NCBI GenBank assembly: GCA_963732775.1
Contig: CAVTAR010000003.1
Coordinates: 248,001-312,000, forward strand
Direction: 5' to 3'
Source of the DNA: CAVRQM01 sp963732775
Lineage (GTDB): Bacteria > Pseudomonadota > Alphaproteobacteria > Acetobacterales > Acetobacteraceae
Length of the DNA stretch: 64,000 nt
Positions 61,332 through 64,000 of this stretch are shown here, one piece after another; position 1 is the stretch's first letter, and every line of letters starts with the position of its first letter. The position numbers and the translations under genes are program-made. The notes below the pieces were generated by a model. It was not told the origin of the DNA and searched no databases. It saw nothing but the letters and a program-made list of their open reading frames with translations.

Positions 61332-63766
61332 GCGCCGGCTCCCGGATTCCAGCGTCGCAACAGGAGCGCGCTGCCCACCACGCTCACGCTCGAGAACGCC
61401 ATCGCGGCGCCGGCCACGACCGGGCTGAGCAGTCCGGCCGCGGCAAGCGGGATGCCGACCAGGTTGTAGGCGAAGGCCCAGAACAGCCCCTGGCGGATGC
61501 GCCCGTAGGTCCGCGCCGCGATGTCCAACGCCGCCGGCACCAGCCGCGGGTCGCCGCGCATCAGGACGATGCCAGCCGCCGCCGCGGCCACGTCCGTGCC
61601 CGTCGCCATGGCGAGGCCCAAATCGGCGGCAGCCAGGGCCGCGGCGTCGTTCACGCCGTCCCCCACCATCGCGACCGGGCCGCGTGCTCGCAGCGCGGCG
61701 ATCAACTCGGCCTTGTCGGCCGGCAGCGCCCCGGCCCGCACGTCGTCGATGCCGAGCGCGCGGGCGGCCGTCTCTGCCGCGCCCTGGTTGTCGCCAGTCA
61801 GCAGGACGACATGCAGCCCTCGGGTGCGCAGCTCTGCGACGGCCTGCGCCGCGCCTGGCTTCACGGCATCGCCGAAGGCGAGCAGGCCCAGCAGCCGGCT
61901 TGCCTCCGCCAGGAACGAGACGGTGCGGCCGGCGCTCTCCATCTTCTCCGCCTCGTGCGCCAACGGGGTAGTATCCACGCCGGACTCACGCATCAGGCGC
62001 GAGCTTCCCAGGCGGAGTGAGCGACCCTCCGTCTCTCCCTGCAAGCCCCGGCCCGGCAGCGCGCGGACGCTCTGTGCGGCCGGGATGGCGAGGCTGGGAA
62101 CGCGGGCGAGGACGGCGCGGGCAAGGGGGTGCTCGCTGCCAGCCTGCAAGGCGGCTGCGAGGCGCAGCACGGCGTCTGCGTCCTGACCGGGCGCGGGGTG
62201 CAGTGCCACCAGCTCCGGCCGGCCCCCGGTAAGGGTGCCGGTTTTGTCGAACACCACAGTGCGGATCGCGTGGGCTTGTTCCAGTGCCGCGGCATCGCGG
62301 ATCAGGATGCCATGCCGGGCGGCGACGCCCGTGCCGACCATGATCGCCGCCGGAGTCGCCAGCCCAAGTGCGCAGGGGCAGGCGATCACCAGCACGGCGA
62401 CGGCGTTGACCGCCGCTGCCGCAACCCCACTGCCAGCCAACCACCAGCCTGCGAACGTCAGGGCCGCGATGCCGATCACGACAGGCACGAAGATGGCGCT
62501 CACGCGATCCACCAGTCGCTGCACCGGCGGCTTCGCGGCCTGCGCGTCCTGCACCAACCGCACCATGCGCACGAGTTGGCTTTCAGCGCCGATCGCCGTC
62601 ACTTCGGCCAGCAGCAGAGCCTCGCCGTTCAGCGCCCCGCCAACGAGCCGGCTGCCGGGCTGCTTCGGCACGGGCAAGCTCTCGCCCGTCAGCAGGCTTT
62701 CGTCGGCGCTGCCGCCGCCCTCGCGCACGAGGGCGTCGGCAGCGATGCGCTCACCAGGCCTGATCACCAGGAGGTCTCCCACGCGCAGGTCGGCAGCGGC
62801 GATTTCGTGCTCGGCGCCGTCCCGGCGGATGCGGGCACGCTCAGGCCGCAACTGTTCCAGAGCGCGAATCGCCTCGCCAGCCTGGCGGCGGGCACGCCCC
62901 TCCAGCCACTTGCCTAGGCGCACGAGGGCGATCACCGCGGCGGAGGCCTCGAAATAGAGGTGACCGCTGCGGCCTGCCCCCCACTCCCACAGGCTCAACC
63001 CGAACGCGGCACTCGTTCCCAGGGCGACAAGCGTGTCCATGTTGCCCGTGCCGGCCATCAAGGCTTTCCAGGCGCCGCGATAGAACCGGGCGCCGAACAC
63101 GACCTGCATCACGCTGGCCAGCACGAGCTGCGCCCAGCCGGGCAGCATCGCGCCCACGCCGAAAGGCATCAGCAGCATGGGCAGGAGGAGGGGAGCTGCG
63201 AAGGCGAGGGCCAATGCTGCCATTGCCCCGTCCAGCCGCGCTGCCCGGCGACGGACGGCCTCTGCCGAGCCGTCCGGTCCGCCGCTGCTCTGTATCGACG
63301 CAGTGTCGTAGCCGGCTCGCCGCACGGCAGCGGCCAGTTCGCCTAATCCCGCCACGCCAGCCAGCACTTCGACCCGCGCCTGCTCCGTCGCGAGGTTGAC
63401 CGTGGCCGATCGCACGCCTGGCACCGTCAGCAGCGCCCGTTCCACCCGGCCGGCGCAGGAGGCGCAGGTCATGCCCGTGATCGTCAGGTTCAGCGTCTCG
63501 ATTGCCGCGGGGTAGCCGGCCTCGGCCAGCGCGTCGATCAGGCGACCTATGTTGAAGCCGGCGGCCGGTGCGCCGGTGCTGAGAGTGATGGCGGCGCGTT
63601 CCGTGGCCAGGTTGACGGCTACGCTCGCCACGCCGGGCACAGCGGTGATGGCCCGCTCGGCCCGGCCCACGCACGCGGCACAGCTCATGCCCGAGACGGC
63701 GATGTCGAGCCTGGTCAGGGCCGCAGCCGATCCGTGCTGTCCGCGTTCGAGAATGCCCTGGTCCAT
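61328..63766 (-). CDS. copA: Copper-exporting P1B-type ATPase
   Basis: About 812 residues. Two heavy-metal-associated domains open the protein (AVSGMSCAACVGRAE and ITGMTCASCAGRVE). The membrane Cu site is in VIACPCALGLATP, phosphorylation at FDKTGTLTGG, TGE loop at DESLLTGESLPVP, SEHPLA in the nucleotide domain, and MVGDGVNDAAALAAADLGLA at the end. It pumps Cu(I) from the cytoplasm to the periplasm. The ATG at 63764-63766 has GGAG eight bases upstream; a GTG nine bases earlier is less likely. It is divergent from copZ and overlaps cueR. Confidence 0.96.
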   Translation of the reverse strand: MDQGILERGQHGSAAALTRLDIAVSGMSCAACVGRAERAITAVPGVASVAVNLATERAAITLSTGAPAAGFNIGRLIDALAEAGYPAAIETLNLTITGMTCASCAGRVERALLTVPGVRSATVNLATEQARVEVLAGVAGLGELAAAVRRAGYDTASIQSSGGPDGSAEAVRRRAARLDGAMAALALAFAAPLLLPMLLMPFGVGAMLPGWAQLVLASVMQVVFGARFYRGAWKALMAGTGNMDTLVALGTSAAFGLSLWEWGAGRSGHLYFEASAAVIALVRLGKWLEGRARRQAGEAIRALEQLRPERARIRRDGAEHEIAAADLRVGDLLVIRPGERIAADALVREGGGSADESLLTGESLPVPKQPGSRLVGGALNGEALLLAEVTAIGAESQLVRMVRLVQDAQAAKPPVQRLVDRVSAIFVPVVIGIAALTFAGWWLAGSGVAAAAVNAVAVLVIACPCALGLATPAAIMVGTGVAARHGILIRDAAALEQAHAIRTVVFDKTGTLTGGRPELVALHPAPGQDADAVLRLAAALQAGSEHPLARAVLARVPSLAIPAAQSVRALPGRGLQGETEGRSLRLGSSRLMRESGVDTTPLAHEAEKMESAGRTVSFLAEASRLLGLLAFGDAVKPGAAQAVAELRTRGLHVVLLTGDNQGAAETAARALGIDDVRAGALPADKAELIAALRARGPVAMVGDGVNDAAALAAADLGLAMATGTDVAAAAAGIVLMRGDPRLVPAALDIAARTYGRIRQGLFWAFAYNLVGIPLAAAGLLSPVVAGAAMAFSSVSVVGSALLLRRWNPGAGA

Positions 63767-63800
63767 GCCGCACACTCCAGTCGCCGGTGTGGCACATGGA

Positions 63801-63824
63801 GCTTCCCATCATGGTAAGGTCAAT
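63801..63824 (-). promoter_or_regulatory. CueR-type box, copA side
   Basis: On the minus strand ttgacc then ...accttaccatgatgggaag, with dyad arms and a spacing long enough for a MerR-type promoter. It lies 35 bp upstream of the copA start. Confidence 0.6.
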
Positions 63825-63838
63825 GGGTCAAAGCACGC

Positions 63839-63862
63839 TTGACCTTCCCCGAATGGAAGGGT
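63839..63862 (+). promoter_or_regulatory. CueR-type box, copZ side
   Basis: ttgacc overlaps the dyad accttccccgaatggaaggg (63842-63861), a close match to known CueR operators. The -10 to its right is weak. It lies 32 bp upstream of the copZ start. Confidence 0.75.
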
Positions 63863-63893
63863 GCAGGGCAGAGCTTCCAAGAGGGGGACGATC

Positions 63894-64000
63894 ATGCCGG
63901 CGTTCAGGGTTGACGGAATGACCTGCGGCCATTGCGTCCGGGCCGTGACCGAAGCGGTTCACGGCATTGATCCCGGCAGCAAGGTGGACGTGGACCTGTC
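63894..64000 (+). CDS. copZ: Copper chaperone CopZ, N-terminal part (runs off the window)
   Basis: The first 35 codons of a heavy-metal-associated protein: MPAFRVDGMTCGHCVRAVTE with the Cu(I)-binding CxxC. ATG 63894 with GAGGGGG upstream. It delivers Cu(I) to CopA and possibly to the Csp protein. It is divergent from copA and probably driven by the CueR box at 63839. Confidence 0.88.
   Translation, partial: MPAFRVDGMTCGHCVRAVTEAVHGIDPGSKVDVDL

Overview
The window is GC-rich (about 70% by eye) and its gene order is that of an alphaproteobacterium, most likely the Acetobacteraceae/Rhodospirillales. The grounds are an lpd-sucB-sucA cluster, an HpnL-like membrane protein, a guaB...rsmB-like...guaA run, many GTG/TTG starts and many 4-base GTGA/ATGA gene overlaps. 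The taxon is an inference from style and content; no rRNA gene is present.

Layout. (1) 1-12587, nearly all minus strand: the 5' part of glmS, a GT4 glycosyltransferase, a GNAT/FemAB-like acyltransferase, a DUF218 (YdcF/ElyC-like) protein, an HpnL-like protein, glutamate dehydrogenase, then lpd, sucB and sucA (2-oxoglutarate dehydrogenase). A decayed toxin-antitoxin pair lies between sucB and lpd. (2) 12559-14579: remnants of a UvrD-type helicase and a BPTD_3080-type restriction helicase fused by a deletion. (3) 14839-46620: two integrated elements in tandem, both targeting the 3' end of tRNA-Gln(CTG). Three direct copies of the 17-bp tRNA end (14839, 20340, 46604) mark their borders, and each element has its tyrosine integrase beside its right border. 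The first (5.5 kb) carries an IS1182-type element, a PAP2 phosphatase and two related small proteins. The second (26 kb) looks like a defence island. It carries a Phd/VapC pair, a 1264-residue protein ending in a PD-(D/E)XK nuclease domain, a nuclease plus TIR-domain pair with the TIR gene split by an IS21 element, an orphan gene pair, a gene split by an IS256 element, and a tightly packed minus-strand operon of seven genes.

That operon (43117 down to 36021) reads: DUF6932-type nucleotidyltransferase-like protein, XRE/ImmA-IrrE protein, zinc-ribbon/DUF4186 protein, radical SAM enzyme, a methyltransferase-like protein with a TGA inside its DPP(W) motif, a P-loop nucleotide kinase and a patatin-like phospholipase. 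A perfect 9-6-9 inverted repeat abuts its first start codon. It is the best candidate here for an undescribed system: sensing and regulatory genes first, small-molecule or base-modifying enzymes in the middle, a membrane-attacking effector last.

(4) 46604-54367: tRNA-Gln, ppx/gppA, rlmE, guaB, a HAD hydrolase, an RsmB-like methyltransferase, a GNAT and guaA. (5) 54368-57190: gene wreckage, including a potA tail, an intact PIG-L deacetylase and one open frame that runs through pieces of a permease, a polyamine-binding protein and a GMC oxidoreductase. (6) 57298-64000: a copper-resistance block. A CueR regulator and CopA ATPase face a divergent CopZ-type chaperone across two CueR-type boxes. 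Downstream come a DUF4396 membrane protein, a Csp-type four-helix copper-storage protein, a Tat-exported Met-rich protein and an outer-membrane-like protein.
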